A DNA stretch of 64,000 nt from Apteryx mantelli (GCF_036417845.1 NC_089980.1:40980501-41044500); one strand, 5' to 3'. Positions 1 through 64,000 are shown, counted from the stretch's first letter. Made by a program: numbers and translations. Notes: generated by a model from the letters alone, not told the origin.

Positions 1-1218
1 CTTTCTGTCTATGATTATGATCTAGTCACTGCTTAGATGAGAGCTTTTCAAGAAAATCTGGAATACCATGGAAAGTGGCATTAATGACTCAGTAAGCTGC
101 ACTTTCATCTCTGATTCAGTGCTTCAACAAGGCGGTAAATTTGTTTGTAATGCCATCCTTCCTGAAGGATGTCTGTCTGAAAATAAAAGTGTTAATCAGC
201 TGTAGCCTTTATGGGAACTTAGGGCACATACTTACTGGAAGAGAGGGTTGAAGCCAGTGCAATGGTGAAATTCTCATTTGTGTACTTTTATTTATCCCAA
301 ACCTCTGAAATATAACTGGATGCAAGTTTCTTCATTTCCTGTGCAAAAATACCAGCAGTGTTGCTGTGTGCTCTTATACGCCTAAATATTGTTTTGTGAA
401 AACTCTGTTGAAATTCTGGGTGGTTATGTTCCTTTATTTGTAATGTCCAAAGTATTTCAGGATGTTTAAGTGTGAAAGTTCCTCTATAAACATGATATAG
501 CAGTACTATGCACAATTTGGAAAGCATATATATAATCACTTTATTTCATCTAGTAAGTGCTGGGAGCAGAATTTTAAATTTAGTTTCTGGTTATTCGTAA
601 GACATAAAAGATCAATACATAGGTTAAATGCTTTGTACCATTCTCTCAAAGCTGAACAGAATTTTTCACATAAGCAGAGAGTAGACTGTTGGATAGCAAA
701 TTACATTAGGTTTTTCAAGTTAATGTTTTCAAATTACGTCAGAGTAGTAAATGACTTTACAAAACGTTTCATGTAACAATTCTGAAAGCCAGTGTGACAG
801 TTTTTCTAATTAACTTATTTAGCCTAGTTTTGGAGTAACATTAGCTGTTTCATTACTTTTAGGATATTATGAGTATTCTTTGTGGCACCATCAATAAGCC
901 AAAAATTTATAGGGTTTCTTAATCATACAGATTACTCATCATTGCCTGCTCATAGCAGAAGCCTAAAATGCTCATTAAAATTGTCTGATGTGAAACAGAA
1001 TTCAGTAATCTTGTATAGTTGCAGAATTAAACAACAAGAGAATAGCATTACATTAGAAAAATACATATTTTTTTCTTGAATACCTGTTACAGTGAAAAAT
1101 GTCCAGGTTTATGTGTAGGTCAGTACTCTGAATTTGTTTAATATGAAGGATAAAAATAGGCTGTTGGAGTGGGAAATCGTTCTGAAAGGATTGGCGATCA
1201 TGCTTGAAATTTAATGAT

Positions 1219-1238
1219 TGTTGTTGTTGTTGTTGTTT
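1219..1238. repeat. TTG trinucleotide microsatellite
   Basis: About six tandem TTG units inside RBKS intron 1. Confidence 0.85.
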
Positions 1239-1449
1239 ACAGGGAGCTACAGGAACTTGCCACATGTTCTTGCCTAGTCTGTTAGCCTATTTTTAAAATG
1301 GGCTAATTATAAATCACTGTTCCAACTTGATCCTTTGCCCTTTGCTTTGTACCTTTTCATCAAAACAATAAGAAAAGTCATCTTCCCGTCTTCAACAAGC
1401 TGTTCTTCAGCAAGCAGGCAGTTGTTATGCTGGGCTGCTTTAAACACTG

Positions 1450-1548
1450 AGGCCTGGATTCTCATCTCACTGAGCTTGTTTTTTCACCGGTATAATTATG
1501 TTGCTTTCATTGGAGTTGCACATTGATGCCAACTTAACTGAGAGAAGA
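1450..1548. repeat. Ancient interspersed repeat remnant, family A
   Basis: GGCCTGGATTCTCATCTCAC, CACCGGTATAATTATGTTGC, TCATTGGAGTTGCACATTGA and GAGAGAAGAATCAAG share order and wording with the pieces at 20630-20702 and 23081-23160. I recognise this pattern as a common old sauropsid interspersed repeat but cannot name it. Confidence 0.45.
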
Positions 1549-1875
1549 ATCAAGTCATGGTCTAGTCGCTGTTAAAATAAGAATATGTATGGTTGAATAT
1601 GCTGCCTGAAAATGCGTATGAACTCAAAGAGCAGGACTATTAGCAGGTGTCTGCTGAAATGTTGCAATTGCTAATCTTTGTCTAAAAGTATATTAGCTTT
1701 TTGTGGAAACAAATTCTATTTAGAATAGGCTATAATCTCCTAAAAACACCCTAAGGAAGGAAAATGAATTGGGACTTGATACCATTTTCTTACTGTAGAA
1801 TTTAAATGAGAAGACGTTGTGACCTATTGGCTTGAGCTGATCTCTATTTTTGGTTTTGTCACTGGCTTCTTGGCT

Positions 1876-1922
1876 GACCTGAGGCACAGAAAGGCAAAAT
1901 GACTTGCCTAAGTTTCACACCC
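1876..1922 (-). mobile_element. MIR-like SINE core remnant
   Basis: ACCTGAGGCACAGAAAGGCA and AAATGACTTGCCTAAGTTTC match the most conserved MIR block (CTGAGGCACAGAGAGG...TGACTTGCCCAAGGTC). It is short but distinctive. Confidence 0.6.
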
Positions 1923-3898
1923 ATGAAACAGGAATAACGATGCTCTTCTGTTTTTTAAAGTGTAGTGAGATCTGTGGATGAAATGAATTATACACGAGCT
2001 GCTATTACTATTTCTTACCAAGGCTGGGTGAAATAACTATTCTTTACTGAATGACACAATTTTAGAAGTAGGCATGCAGTACCCTGGCATTGACTGAATA
2101 GGAGTTTCCTCATCTCAGTTTTGCGGCCTTCATTCTCAGCTCCACAACCATCACTATTTTGCCTTCTAATGGCACAGAAACTGGTGAAAATAGCAATAAA
2201 TTATAGATGTTACCATTAATAAACAGTATTTATCTGCACTCATTACACCTTGTTACTTGAAACCTTACAGTTATTCACTGTTATAAACAACCTGCCAGAT
2301 GCTAGTATGGGGAAACAGATTTACCTTAGTGACCCTTTCCATATATATAAGGCACTGAATATAATTTTTTTAAAGCTGGTATGTTTTTTTTAAAATGGCG
2401 TAAACATTTCCCAACAGAACGTTCCTGGCTCTGCCATTAGCTGTGCATGGGAACCTTCTGGGGTGTCTCTGTGGTCACCCACACAAAACAGGCCTGCTGC
2501 CTCAGTACCTTACGCTCAAGTTCCACCCACACACCAGGAAAAAACAGGCTGCGGTATTAGCAAATAGCCCTACCTTGAGTTTGCATCCCTACCTGCATAT
2601 CTCCAGAAGCAGTAACTACTGAAGAAGCAGTGATCTGCAACAACTCCTATAAAGCAAAAATCTTAATTTCTGGAGGTTCTGCACTGGTTTGGCTCCACTA
2701 GTTTTGTTTCAGGTTTTCTCAGTTTCACAGTGATCCTAAATCTTGGGATTGATGGATGCTGAAATTGAAAATTAATAGGAAGAAATGCTTGCTTTTTCCT
2801 GAGATTTTTCAGTTAATGTGGATATCAAAAACTATGTTATGCCATTAATTGCATAATTATTCTGCAGACAGTAATGTGCTCCAAAAGTTGCAGCATAAAT
2901 TCAGAATGCAGTGCACACACATTTTGCATATCCTTTTCAAAAGCGCTCTGTACTGAATCACTAGTGCAGAAGCCTCCCTGATTCTCCCTGATTCACCTTC
3001 CTTCAGCATTGGAGGGCTGGGAACTGTGAACCTCTTCTAAGATTTATTGGCAAAATAATGCTATGAAATGACAGACGAGCTGAAGGTAAACTCTTCCTCA
3101 TTAGGACAGATTCCTCTGCATTCTTGCAAACTCCCCTTTTCTCCCTACTGACTTTTAGAAGCCTGTCTGGGCTAGTTGTCAGTTGACTGAATGGGTTGCT
3201 ATTGCACAGTAGAAGGCCTTCCTTCCACAAGTGTCATGAATTTGTTTGTAGCCTAAGAAATAGAAGAATTTCTGTTTTTAAACCTCATGCCTGGAATGCA
3301 TTGTTCGAGGAGGCAGAAATTTTGGTAATTCTTGTGTTGTAAAGACAGCTTTGAGTTATGTATTTTTAACAGAAATGGCAAAAAGAAGCTAGCCTTTTGC
3401 ATTCAGAGAAATTCTTCCATATAGTCTCCATGGTGTGTATTCTTTCTTTTAACTTTTGCTGGAAATACCGGAACATCTGTTAGGGTTACCAAAAATTACA
3501 GTTTTTTTTTTTTTCCAAAATGGAAATTAAACCAGACTCCCTTGAATACAGATGATGGGTCTGCACTTGTATTAGTGCATCTGGTTCTGGGCACCCATCC
3601 TCAGAAAGATGCAAATGTAATTGGAGTGAGGTCAGAAAACAACAAAATGTTGAGAAGTTGTAAAGTTTGATTTATGAGAAAAAAAAATTAAATTAAATAT
3701 GTACAGTGTGTCTGAGTGACAGCAGAGGGGAGGAAGGTTTTGATAATGAACTACAATATCTGATGGGTGTGAACACCAAGGTGAAAAATTACGTAGGGTG
3801 GTTCAAGGAGGTATAATTAGATGGAAAGAAATTAAATAAACAATATGTAAACTTGAGCTGAACATTACAGAAAAACAACATAAGCAGTGAAACCTATA

Positions 3899-3965
3899 GG
3901 TTTATTATTTATCTGTATTGTGTTAGCACTGGGGAATCCCAGTCAGAGATCAAGTGCTCCTTTTG
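3899..3965. repeat. Ancient interspersed repeat remnant, family B
   Basis: TTTATTATTTATCTGTATTG, TGTTAGCACTGGGGAATCCC and AGTCAGAGATCAAGTGCTCC form the first half of an old repeat whose second half (ATTGTGCTAGGTGATGTGTG) appears at 33234-33350. The family name is not known to me. Confidence 0.4.
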
Positions 3966-4136
3966 TAGAAAATGAAACACAAACTTAAGAGAGGGATTGC
4001 ATTTCTTTTGTAATAAACGAGAAGCTTGACTGGGTGGCATATAAGGAATAAACTTAAACTGGTGATATGTGAAGTAGAGACCCTAAAAGGTCTTTTTTTT
4101 TGTTTTGGCTGGCTGTTGGACCATTTAGGACTGTAA

Positions 4137-57156
<53,020 letters not shown>

Positions 57157-57943
57157 TTCACATTGTCTAGCTCAATGTACTGATTTTATCTTATCTCAGA
57201 CAGCATTATTCTCCTACCTGCACAGAGGTTCTCCTCTGCTGCCTGCAAAGACCAGGAAAGTCTCTTTCCTTATTTGAGAAATCCTGTTAGTTCCTGTTCT
57301 ACAATAGTAAGGATGGTGGAGGGTCTTTCAAACACAGTACAGCAGGTCTCTCTCTGGCCCCATGCATAACCGTTACACTAGTGGCAATCCCATGTAACGT
57401 GTTACACTGTGAGATGTATACAAAGCTTATAGCAAAACATCTGGAGGTTACTAGGCTCCTGGCAATGTTTCTACTTGATTTTATCAGAACTTCCGACACG
57501 ATGCCAGCGCATGTGAAGCGATGTTAGCTTTGAGGTTGTAACCTTTCTCCATCACCTCGGCCATCAGTTGCAAGCACTGAGGTTGGCATCTATTTAAAGC
57601 CAGACTCACTGAGCATTTTGGGAGCAGCTCTACCCACAGCAAGTACTTGGCTCCTCCCCAGGCTGTTCAGCTCTTAACAAGGCATTGTATATTGAGCTCT
57701 GGCCCATTTGTGTGCCCCTCAGACAGGGGCTGCAGCACTGTGCTCCGCTGTTCTGCCAGCCTGTGGAAGGTTTCTTGTGCTGGGACAAGTACGAGAGCAC
57801 TTCTGGACTAGGCTTTATAAAAATGTTTCTAGCCATATTGCTCTAAACATAGGTGAGATAGTTAAAGAAGAAAAACCTCCAACAGAATTGACCAGAAAAC
57901 TAATGTGATGATCTGCTCTCTTCATGCTTGACAAAAATCCAGA

Positions 57944-57949
57944 AATAAA
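57944..57949 (+). terminator. RBKS: Possible proximal RBKS poly(A) signal AATAAA
   Basis: AATAAA lies 788 bases after the RBKS stop. The downstream sequence is A-rich rather than GT-rich, so it is the weaker of two candidates. Confidence 0.35.
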
Positions 57950-58319
57950 AAATATGGCCAACTTACCTGACTTGATATAAAGACCTATTAACTCTGGTCC
58001 TAACTTATGCAAAAGCTCATCTTACTTCACCAGCTTCCCCTTGTTCCTTCATTACCCAGGAAGGAACTGGTACAACACTACCCCTCCAAGGAATGACACC
58101 AATTCATGGTCACTACTGTTGAATCTGTGGCCGGTAGGTTAGAACAACTTGCAATCCTGCCATTGAATTCCTGCTGTGGAAAATGTTAATTTTTATTGCC
58201 TTATAAAACAATAGTTCCTTTGAAGATTACAGCCTCTTTCACAATGGAAAACACAGACAATGGGATTTGCTATTTAATTTTTTTTTTAATCGAGGACTGT
58301 AAAAATAACTCAAAAGATA

Positions 58320-58325
58320 AATAAA
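58320..58325 (+). terminator. RBKS: Probable RBKS poly(A) signal AATAAA
   Basis: AATAAA is followed within 15 bases by the GT-rich stretch TGTTAGTGTGATG and later by a T-rich tract (58361-58382). It lies 1164 bases after the stop, giving a 3' UTR of about 1.2 kb that ends next to the MRPL33 3' end. Confidence 0.5.
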
Positions 58326-58379
58326 TGTTAGTGTGATGATCTATGTCCAGACATTAAGAATTTTCTCTCTCTACATTGT

Positions 58380-58385
58380 TTTATT
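58380..58385 (-). terminator. MRPL33: Probable MRPL33 poly(A) signal AATAAA
   Basis: TTTATT on the + strand reads AATAAA on the minus strand, about 147 bases past the MRPL33 stop. This gives a short 3' UTR, as expected for a small ribosomal-protein gene. It is the first canonical signal after the stop in that direction. Confidence 0.6.
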
Positions 58386-58531
58386 CACAATGGCCTTCAA
58401 ATCACAGGAGACGGTGATCCCAGTTCATTTCCTCTCTTTTCAGCCCATGTTGCAGGATTTCTGAATCAGCGTTCACCCGGTTCTCCCCCCAGCCGTCCTC
58501 TCCTCATGCATAAATCAAGTCCAGTCATTGT

Positions 58532-58581
58532 TCACATAGAACGGATTTTTCTCTTCTCTGTGAAGAGGACACGCTTTTTTG
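58532..58581 (-). CDS. MRPL33: MRPL33 exon 4 (C-terminus and stop)
   Basis: 50 nt: two bases completing Ala, then [15 protein letters not shown] and TGA at 58534-58532. The acceptor follows a TCTCTCTCTAG tract (upstream GA repeats on the + strand, 58584-58602). The ending -EKRKIRS- is typical of the mitochondrial bL33 family. Confidence 0.93.
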
Positions 58582-61500
58582 CTAGAGAGAGAGAAAGAGA
58601 GAAAAAAGAACAATTTGTTAGAAACATCAAGAGTTAAGATTCAATTCAACAAGCTTACATTCCTTTCTCCTGACTGGCTTTGCTGCTTAAATGAACGTAG
58701 AGCAACTATGACTGACACAGTGCTGCTGTTAACCAACTCCTGAAGGAGTTTAGCAGTGTTTTCACTTCACTGCATGTAATTTTTAGTTCCTAAGAGGTGC
58801 GTTTTACCTCTATGAAAATAAATACCAGGATTTAAGTGCCTGAAAATATTCAACAGCTGCTCCCTGTGACTATTCCGAGTCACAGCTCTTCAATATAGGG
58901 ACAAAAATAGGTTTTTACCACATTCTACTACTCTTTGACTTCAGAGTCCAAACAATTACAGGTTACAAGCTGGAGCTGCTTGGTCGCATGTATCAACAGA
59001 GAAGTTAACTGAGTGCCATGTGAACTTCTCAATAAGCCACAAACTGAGCCTGCCACCAACACCTGATAATGAAGTTAACGAAGTCATTCCACTTATAGGT
59101 CAAGCATAGTTGATGCATTACTATGAAAGAATCTACAAAAAGATTTACAATGCCATTTGAAGAGTGCCACTGTTCCAATTAAACCTCATTATATTATTTC
59201 CTTTGAAAGCTATACAAGGACAATCTACAAAACAACAGAAATATTTCCTCCACATAAAAGTTTCACTTTAAGAAGTACTGCAACTTCCTAAGCATTCTGT
59301 TGCAGTTATGAGGTAGTGAAACTTCTGCACTACTGCCACTACTTCACTAAAAAGCTTCATTCTGCAGAGGTCCTATTTTTTTTTTCAAAAAGTACAAAAC
59401 ACAAAGGGAAAATACATGCCAAGGGAAAATGCTTCCTCATATATTCTTGATGTGAGCTGATACCTAAGCCCAAATTTACTTTCTTTCACACATGCATCAC
59501 CTTGTTGCAATTTCTCACTTGTGTTCTAGTATAGGCTACAAAGAAAATCAGAGATTTTTTGTCTTATTTCCAATTTCTTTGGCTTCAACAACCTACACCA
59601 TGTTCTACAATAAAGCTACTACTTAGCATGAGCTCTCCATTCTCTTCACATTTCCTACAAATTGTGAAACTTCTGGAGGACCGTTTTGCACAATTTTCTG
59701 ATGCAGTAAAGGGAATAGTAATTTAAACTTGTTTTCTAGTTCAAGAAAATAATCCCAATGATTTCAGATTCTCATTCTGTATGAAATTCAGAAGAGCAAC
59801 AACTTTGGTCAGCATTAATACTTTGAAGAGATCATACTGTTTCTCTGGAAGTTAGTCTCACCTGACGTAAAGCTCCTGTACTGTTAGATCAGAGCATAAA
59901 AGGTTAGTCAGCTAACATGAACATTAAAAAAAAAAAAAAAAAGAAAAAAAAGTGAACCACATAACCACTGGCCATGCTTTATGTTATACACTTAGAGCAG
60001 CTTTATGCCCTAGATATAAATAATCCTTCTTTGCATTAATTCTCCTGTGCTATTTCTAGTCTGATCTGGTTTATTTTTTTTAAGTTTCCCCAAATTAACC
60101 TTTTTAACGTTAGCTACAGACTGGTTCCTACCCCAGAAACTTGAGCTCCAAGTCACCTTTCAAAAAGCTTTGCGAGTAAAAGGCACTCTTGGCAAGTGCT
60201 ATAAGCCCCCAACAAATCAGATTCTTAGACTGAAAAAAAACTTGCAAGGGCCAGAGGAACATGAAAGAGGCAACAAACTGTCATTTGGAGAACAGTATCA
60301 TTTGTGGTGTTTATGTCTTTAAAAGAAACCCATTTTGTAAGCGATGGTCAAAGTTTATTGTCTGGAGCACCCGTGGCAGCTTAATAGAACATTTCTATTG
60401 ATGCATACTTTCTGGCTGCTTGTTGGAGGTAACGATCTAGCAAACCACACAAAGAAACAGAATGAAAGAACTCCTGTGTCACTTTGCTTTGCCACTGACA
60501 TGTGGCATGACTGTCATCAAAGACACTGTGATGTCTTGGGCAAGTCATTACTTTGTTTCAGTGCCACAATCTGTAAAACGAGGGCAACGTTTACTTCCCA
60601 CTGGAAAGTCATGAAGAACAGCAACTGTACAGTCATCTGAGTATGAAACGTTATGACATATTCTGTTTAGATTGGAAAAATTGTTATATTCAAATCTTTT
60701 ACACCACACAGTCGAGAAGCTTATACAAAGCAGTCTGACCTCTTCCCCAAGCTCTTACCAAGAGGATCGTATCTCAGCAGGACCAGTTTTTCCTGTAGCC
60801 GGAGTCTCCTGACATTGAAACAGTAGCCTGTCTCTGCCGCACTTTTCATCCTCACCAGAATGTATCTAAAGTTACAAGGAACATCTCTGTGTCAATGTAC
60901 AAGCACACAGCAATGGCCACCATGTGTCTGTCAGGCTATTGTCAAATGTAGAAACTTTTAACATGAACTATTTGGCACAATCACACTCACAAAATATAGT
61001 TCATTTCAACTTTATGGATATTCTGGATGGGAGCTTTAAAACTTTTCATAACTCAGACAAAGGGCCCACTGCAAACCATAAATTTCAGCATCAAGTTTAA
61101 GTAAATAACTCCTAAATAGAACACAAGACCAGAGAGAAATAGCTCCTCCACAAAAGAAAGGGGTGGGGGGGGGAGGGAAAACAGGAAAGAAAGAAATGAG
61201 AAATCAACATACAGTTGAGTCACTATTGCTTAAAAGATAATGGAAAGAGAGGAAGGATGATAGTAGTTGAAGACATTTAGACTGCAGATAATATCATCAC
61301 TTCCACATGCAGAGAGGAACTACAGCAGATACACTGGAAGAAGAGGCATGCAAAAAGGAGAAGCAGAGCTCCATGGCATCGTCTGTCCCTCCAGAGATAA
61401 AGGACTTGAAGTTAACCTGGCTGAAGAGGGAAAACCTTGAGGACTCTCAGTTTGCAGAGCAGACTAGTAGCAGCTATACTATCCCTGGAGGCAGGGAAAC

Positions 61501-63496
61501 CAACGTGACTGAGAAAGCAGCCGGGTCCCTCACCAGTCCAGAAGTACTCCAAGATCTGTTCAACTCTCCAGAAACTTAGGGCATTTTCTTAAGTTTGGAA
61601 AGTAAGGTCAAGCCCCTTAACCAGTCTGTAAATTATGTCTTTTGCTTCCATTGTAATAAAGTGATGAATACACCTCTGCACACTCATTCACTTTCCTGGA
61701 TTTTGCTGCTTCCAATACAAAATGGTCTGTCAAAATTAACCTTGAGAAGACACCCATTTTTCCTCACTTGTGCAGCTCTCACCGATGTACTCCTTGAGCC
61801 TTTCCTTTTCAACTTTGCAATCTAATTTTTTTAAGTTTTTTTTTTTTTTTTTTTAAGAAAAACTAAGACCACTGAATTCCCTCAAACAAACTGACCAAAT
61901 GTAGTGTAGGGATTATCCCTGATTACTGTCCTCTCCTGTACACTATTGCAGGTGTGATGTGTAACATCAGTAACCACACAGACTCCTTCCCCTATATCTC
62001 ACCCACTTCCCCAAAGTCTCTTGGTGCAGAGTTTCTCCCTTCTGGGCTTGTGGTATCAGTACGACCAGGTTCTGAAATTCTTTTTACCTTAGGCCAAGTC
62101 CTTTCTGAACAGTACACCTTGTTCTGAAAACTTGCTGCCCAATGAAGAAATATAACTACAGGCACAAACAAAAAAGAACAATGGAAAGCTGAAGAATAAA
62201 CTCAGGACAGGGGAAAAAACACAAGGGGAGCACAAAAGAACAAACAACGTAAGAAGAGAACATATTCCCAAAGAACCTAGGAAGAAAAGAGAAAGGAACA
62301 GCGGGGGGTGAGGTGGGGTGAGGAACAACTCAAGGAAACGTTCTGCTTTGCTGTGCTCATTTCTGCAAACAGATAACAGTAGAATGCTAAGATGTCAAAC
62401 TGCTCTCTTCTCTGTCAGACACATACTTGGAAAATGCATTTCTGATTTAAATGCTGACAATTATGCAGGAATCGTGTAGCAGAAGAATCTCTTTAAACCC
62501 AGCAAGTGGTTGGTACCAGCTCTGTTTAGGACCAATTTTTAAAATATTCAAAAAAATTTAAAAAGTACCAAAGGCCACAGTTCCCAGGGCTGTGAAGTAC
62601 CAAATATTATATGGTTGCAAAAAATGCAACTTCTGAGAATTAGAAGTCAGGAAGGTATTGATATTTATCACTTCAGACCATTAGATTTGTCTAGCTAATT
62701 TTCTTATAAATAGCATTTTGGATGCAAGTCATTCTCTCCATATACAATTCTACGTAATGACGTCTCCTTGCTTCCACAGATGTAAGACTGTTAGTGTGCT
62801 GAAAGTATATATTCCTTCCTTTCCAACCCTTGAACACATCGCCTTTCTTTTCAGGTCACAGGACTGTGATTTTTTTCCAGGATTTGCTAACATCTTTCTT
62901 GAGCTGAACTAAAGAGCAAATCAAGATGCACAGAATCCTGACTGCAGCCCTTCCACTCCTCACATATCGACATACACACGTTAAACTCAGGAACCATTCT
63001 ATGCCCTATCTATTAGAAAAGCAAGGTTCAAAACATCTGTCATAAGTCCTACCCACAAACAACATGAAGCCCCAAGATGCACCTCTGTTGCACTCCTCAG
63101 TTGAAAGAGCATGAAAGGTAAACAAGAGGAAGATTAGGAGGTTATTGTATAGCCTCTCTCTAATCATAAAAGCAGAGGCGCACTTCCCCTGCACAGAGCA
63201 CTTTGGATATTATAGTTGAGCCACACATGACTGCCCTGTAGGACAAAACCTACCTTTGCTGCCATTTTAGAACCCAAGTGTTTTTTCACACCACTCTCTG
63301 CTTACCTGTGAAACAAACACGTGTGCAGGGGGGCACAGAAGGATGCAGATAGACTCAAAGACTGCAATTGCCTCATTTATATTAAAACATTTTAGATAGG
63401 TGCAATATCTTGTTAAGTCACTTTAAGATATAGGGTGGTAGCAGAAATCAAACACAGGTCAGTAAAACATCACTTACTTAGATTTGCTCTTGGCCA
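58532..63496 (-). CDS. MRPL33: MRPL33, mitochondrial large-subunit ribosomal protein bL33m (exons 2-4)
   Basis: A small basic protein of the mitochondrial 39S subunit, bL33 family. In gene order the exons are 63496-63478, 60865-60759 and 58581-58532, joined by GT-AG introns with matching phases. The joined frame reads (x)[20 protein letters not shown], then [20 protein letters not shown], then [18 protein letters not shown] and TGA. The core IL-VRM-S-A-TG-CFN, the KL-L--YDP block and the VLF-EKRKIRS tail are the bL33 hallmarks. From AKSKSK onward there are 57 residues, the same spacing as human MRPL33 (65 residues, from memory), so exon 1 should encode only about 8 residues of the mitochondrial-targeting N-terminus and lies past 64000. 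The gene is tail-to-tail with RBKS. No defect is seen. Confidence 0.93.
59926..59951. repeat. Poly-A tract with one G interruption
   Basis: Seventeen A, one G, then eight A in MRPL33 intron 3. No adjacent retrocopy is recognised. Confidence 0.85.
60491..60620 (+). mobile_element. MIR-like SINE remnant
   Basis: The text has GCCACTGACATGTGGCATGA, TCTTGGGCAAGTCATTACTT, TTTCAGTGCCACAATCTGTA and AAACGAGGGCAACGTTTACT, matching the MIR core and 3' segment (TTGGGCAAGTCACTT...CTGTAAAATGAGG) with substitutions. It lies in an MRPL33 intron, sense to RBKS. Confidence 0.75.
60759..60865 (-). CDS. MRPL33: MRPL33 exon 3 (core of bL33m)
   Basis: 107 nt: one base completing Lys, 35 codons (YILVRM ... LLRYDPL) and one base of an Ala codon. 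The acceptor is TTGTAACTTTAG and the donor CTTG|GTAAGAG. It carries the rRNA-binding core of bL33. The length is not a multiple of three, so skipping this exon would shift frame. I recall that the equivalent human exon is alternatively skipped. Confidence 0.93.
61307..61579 (+). other. Unassigned 90-codon ORF, antisense within MRPL33 intron 2
   Basis: ATG to TAG, encoding a hydrophilic, Glu/Lys/Ser/Thr-rich peptide with no signal peptide, membrane segment or motif I recognise (it ends [14 protein letters not shown]). The stretch is clearly GC-richer than its surroundings, and an AATAAA lies about 75 bases after the stop (61655-61660). It could be a fragment of an old retrocopy, an exon of an unannotated + strand transcript, or chance. 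I do not assign a function. Confidence 0.25.
61836..61854. repeat. Poly-T run, 19 bases
   Basis: Nineteen T in MRPL33 intron 2, about 255 bases after the unassigned ORF ending at 61579. Confidence 0.85.
63478..63496 (-). CDS. MRPL33: MRPL33 exon 2 (19 nt microexon)
   Basis: The exon is TG GCC AAG AGC AAA TCT AA, between a strong T/C tract plus AAAAAACAG acceptor and a near-consensus GTAAGTG donor. It supplies the end of one codon (likely Val or Phe-like), AKSKS, and the first two bases of Lys. An ATG at 63512-63510, inside the acceptor region, is in frame with the exon. Confidence 0.82.
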
Positions 63497-64000
63497 CTGT
63501 TTTTTGCAGCATGAAGAGGAGGAAAAAAAAGAAACAGTTATCATCTTATCTTGTTTCCTGTACATACAGCATATAAAGATTAGAGTTTTCTACTGCCTGC
63601 CTTTGCAGTAGCCCCTGATAGATTGTGCAAAAAGATTTACTATCACAAAAGAAAATTCTCTTGTCCTTGTACTTCCAGTTGCCTGCTCACTCTTTCATCA
63701 TACTGCCTTTAAAAGTGTCTGTGCAAATGCAGCGTCTAGCACAACAGATTTTACTTGTTGCAGCCTCTGGACATTTTCAATATAAAGCTGCAACACTGAA
63801 CATGAATACACTATAGTTTCACAGTCACTTAAAGCAGATATGATCCATATTGCATATTCTCATTCTCCCCTATTGCTTATGCCCAGCTCTGCTCTGGTTC
63901 TTCCCGTTGCGCCAACACAAGGGTTTGCTTAACCATACAGTGAACCAGATCAGGGAGCTGATCTCAGATGAAATTAACCTTCTGGCCAGGTTAGTTTCAA
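63497..64000 (-). other. MRPL33: MRPL33 intron 1, 3' portion
   Basis: No GC-rich promoter or plausible exon 1 (Met-Phe-Leu start followed by a GT donor on the minus strand) is seen before the window ends, so exon 1 and the promoter are to the right. Confidence 0.65.

Larger units (their letters stand above)
57157..58531. other. Convergent 3' UTR region between RBKS and MRPL33
   Basis: 1375 bp lie between the RBKS TAA and the MRPL33 TGA. There are no coding segments beyond short chance ORFs. It contains the candidate poly(A) signals of both genes and otherwise unremarkable sequence; the RBKS 3' UTR probably occupies most of it. Confidence 0.7.
58582..60758 (-). other. MRPL33: MRPL33 intron 3 (2.2 kb)
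   Basis: It contains a MIR-like SINE at 60491-60620, an A-run at 59926-59951 and AT-rich unique sequence. No other gene is seen. Confidence 0.75.
60866..63477 (-). other. MRPL33: MRPL33 intron 2 (2.6 kb)
   Basis: It contains an unassigned 90-codon ORF on the opposite strand (61307-61579), a T19 run (61836-61854) and AT-rich sequence. No repeat family was recognised with confidence. Confidence 0.75.

Noticed and set aside
62089..62328. 79-codon minus-strand ORF rich in Leu/Phe/Ser
   Set aside because: Low-complexity pyrimidine-rich antisense of a purine-rich stretch; not protein-like.
63513..64000. Search for MRPL33 exon 1
   Set aside because: No Met-Phe-Leu start with a matching GT donor on the minus strand and no GC-rich promoter is visible before the window ends.

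Overview
This is vertebrate nuclear DNA, most likely from a bird or a close sauropsid relative. It is AT-rich and gene-sparse. It carries a CR1 LINE whose 3' end is the typical run of ATTCTGTG 8-mers, an older CR1 fragment, many worn MIR-like SINEs and no recognisable LTR element. I cannot name the species. The light repeat load and the style of the CR1 proteins favour a bird, but crocodilian or turtle is not excluded.

Two conserved genes lie tail to tail. RBKS (ribokinase, PfkB family) fills 1-58 kb on the + strand. Seven coding exons (2-8) lie between 4214 and 57156, all with GT-AG introns and compatible phases, and give 292 codons up to the stop. Exon 1 is upstream of the window. MRPL33 (mitochondrial ribosomal protein bL33m) is on the - strand from 58.4 kb to beyond the right edge. 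Exons 2-4 (19, 107 and 50 nt of coding sequence) are present and exon 1 is off the right edge. The two stop codons are 1375 bp apart, and the best poly(A) signals on opposite strands are only about 55 bp apart, so the two transcripts probably end against each other. The same RBKS-MRPL33 tail-to-tail order is, as I recall it, found in human.

Layout: 1-4213, RBKS intron 1 (3' part); 4214-4346, exon 2; 4347-12985, intron 2 with a 3.3 kb antisense CR1 (5638-8976) whose ORF2 is broken by one stop and one active-site change; 12986-27889, exons 3-6 with introns of 2.9-6.6 kb; 27890-37568, intron 6 with an old CR1 fragment; 37569-37757, exon 7; 37758-56982, the 19.2 kb intron 7; 56983-57156, last exon; 57157-58531, convergent 3' UTRs; 58532-64000, MRPL33.

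I found no new multi-gene system. The best candidates for a second look are a 92 bp near-perfect inverted repeat in RBKS intron 5 (MITE or miRNA-like hairpin, 26480-26571), the convergent 3' ends, a 19 nt MRPL33 microexon with an in-frame upstream ATG, an unassigned 90-codon ORF antisense to MRPL33 intron 2, and the nearly intact CR1. All exon calls come from reading the translation and splice sites by eye. Family and ortholog comparisons are from memory.
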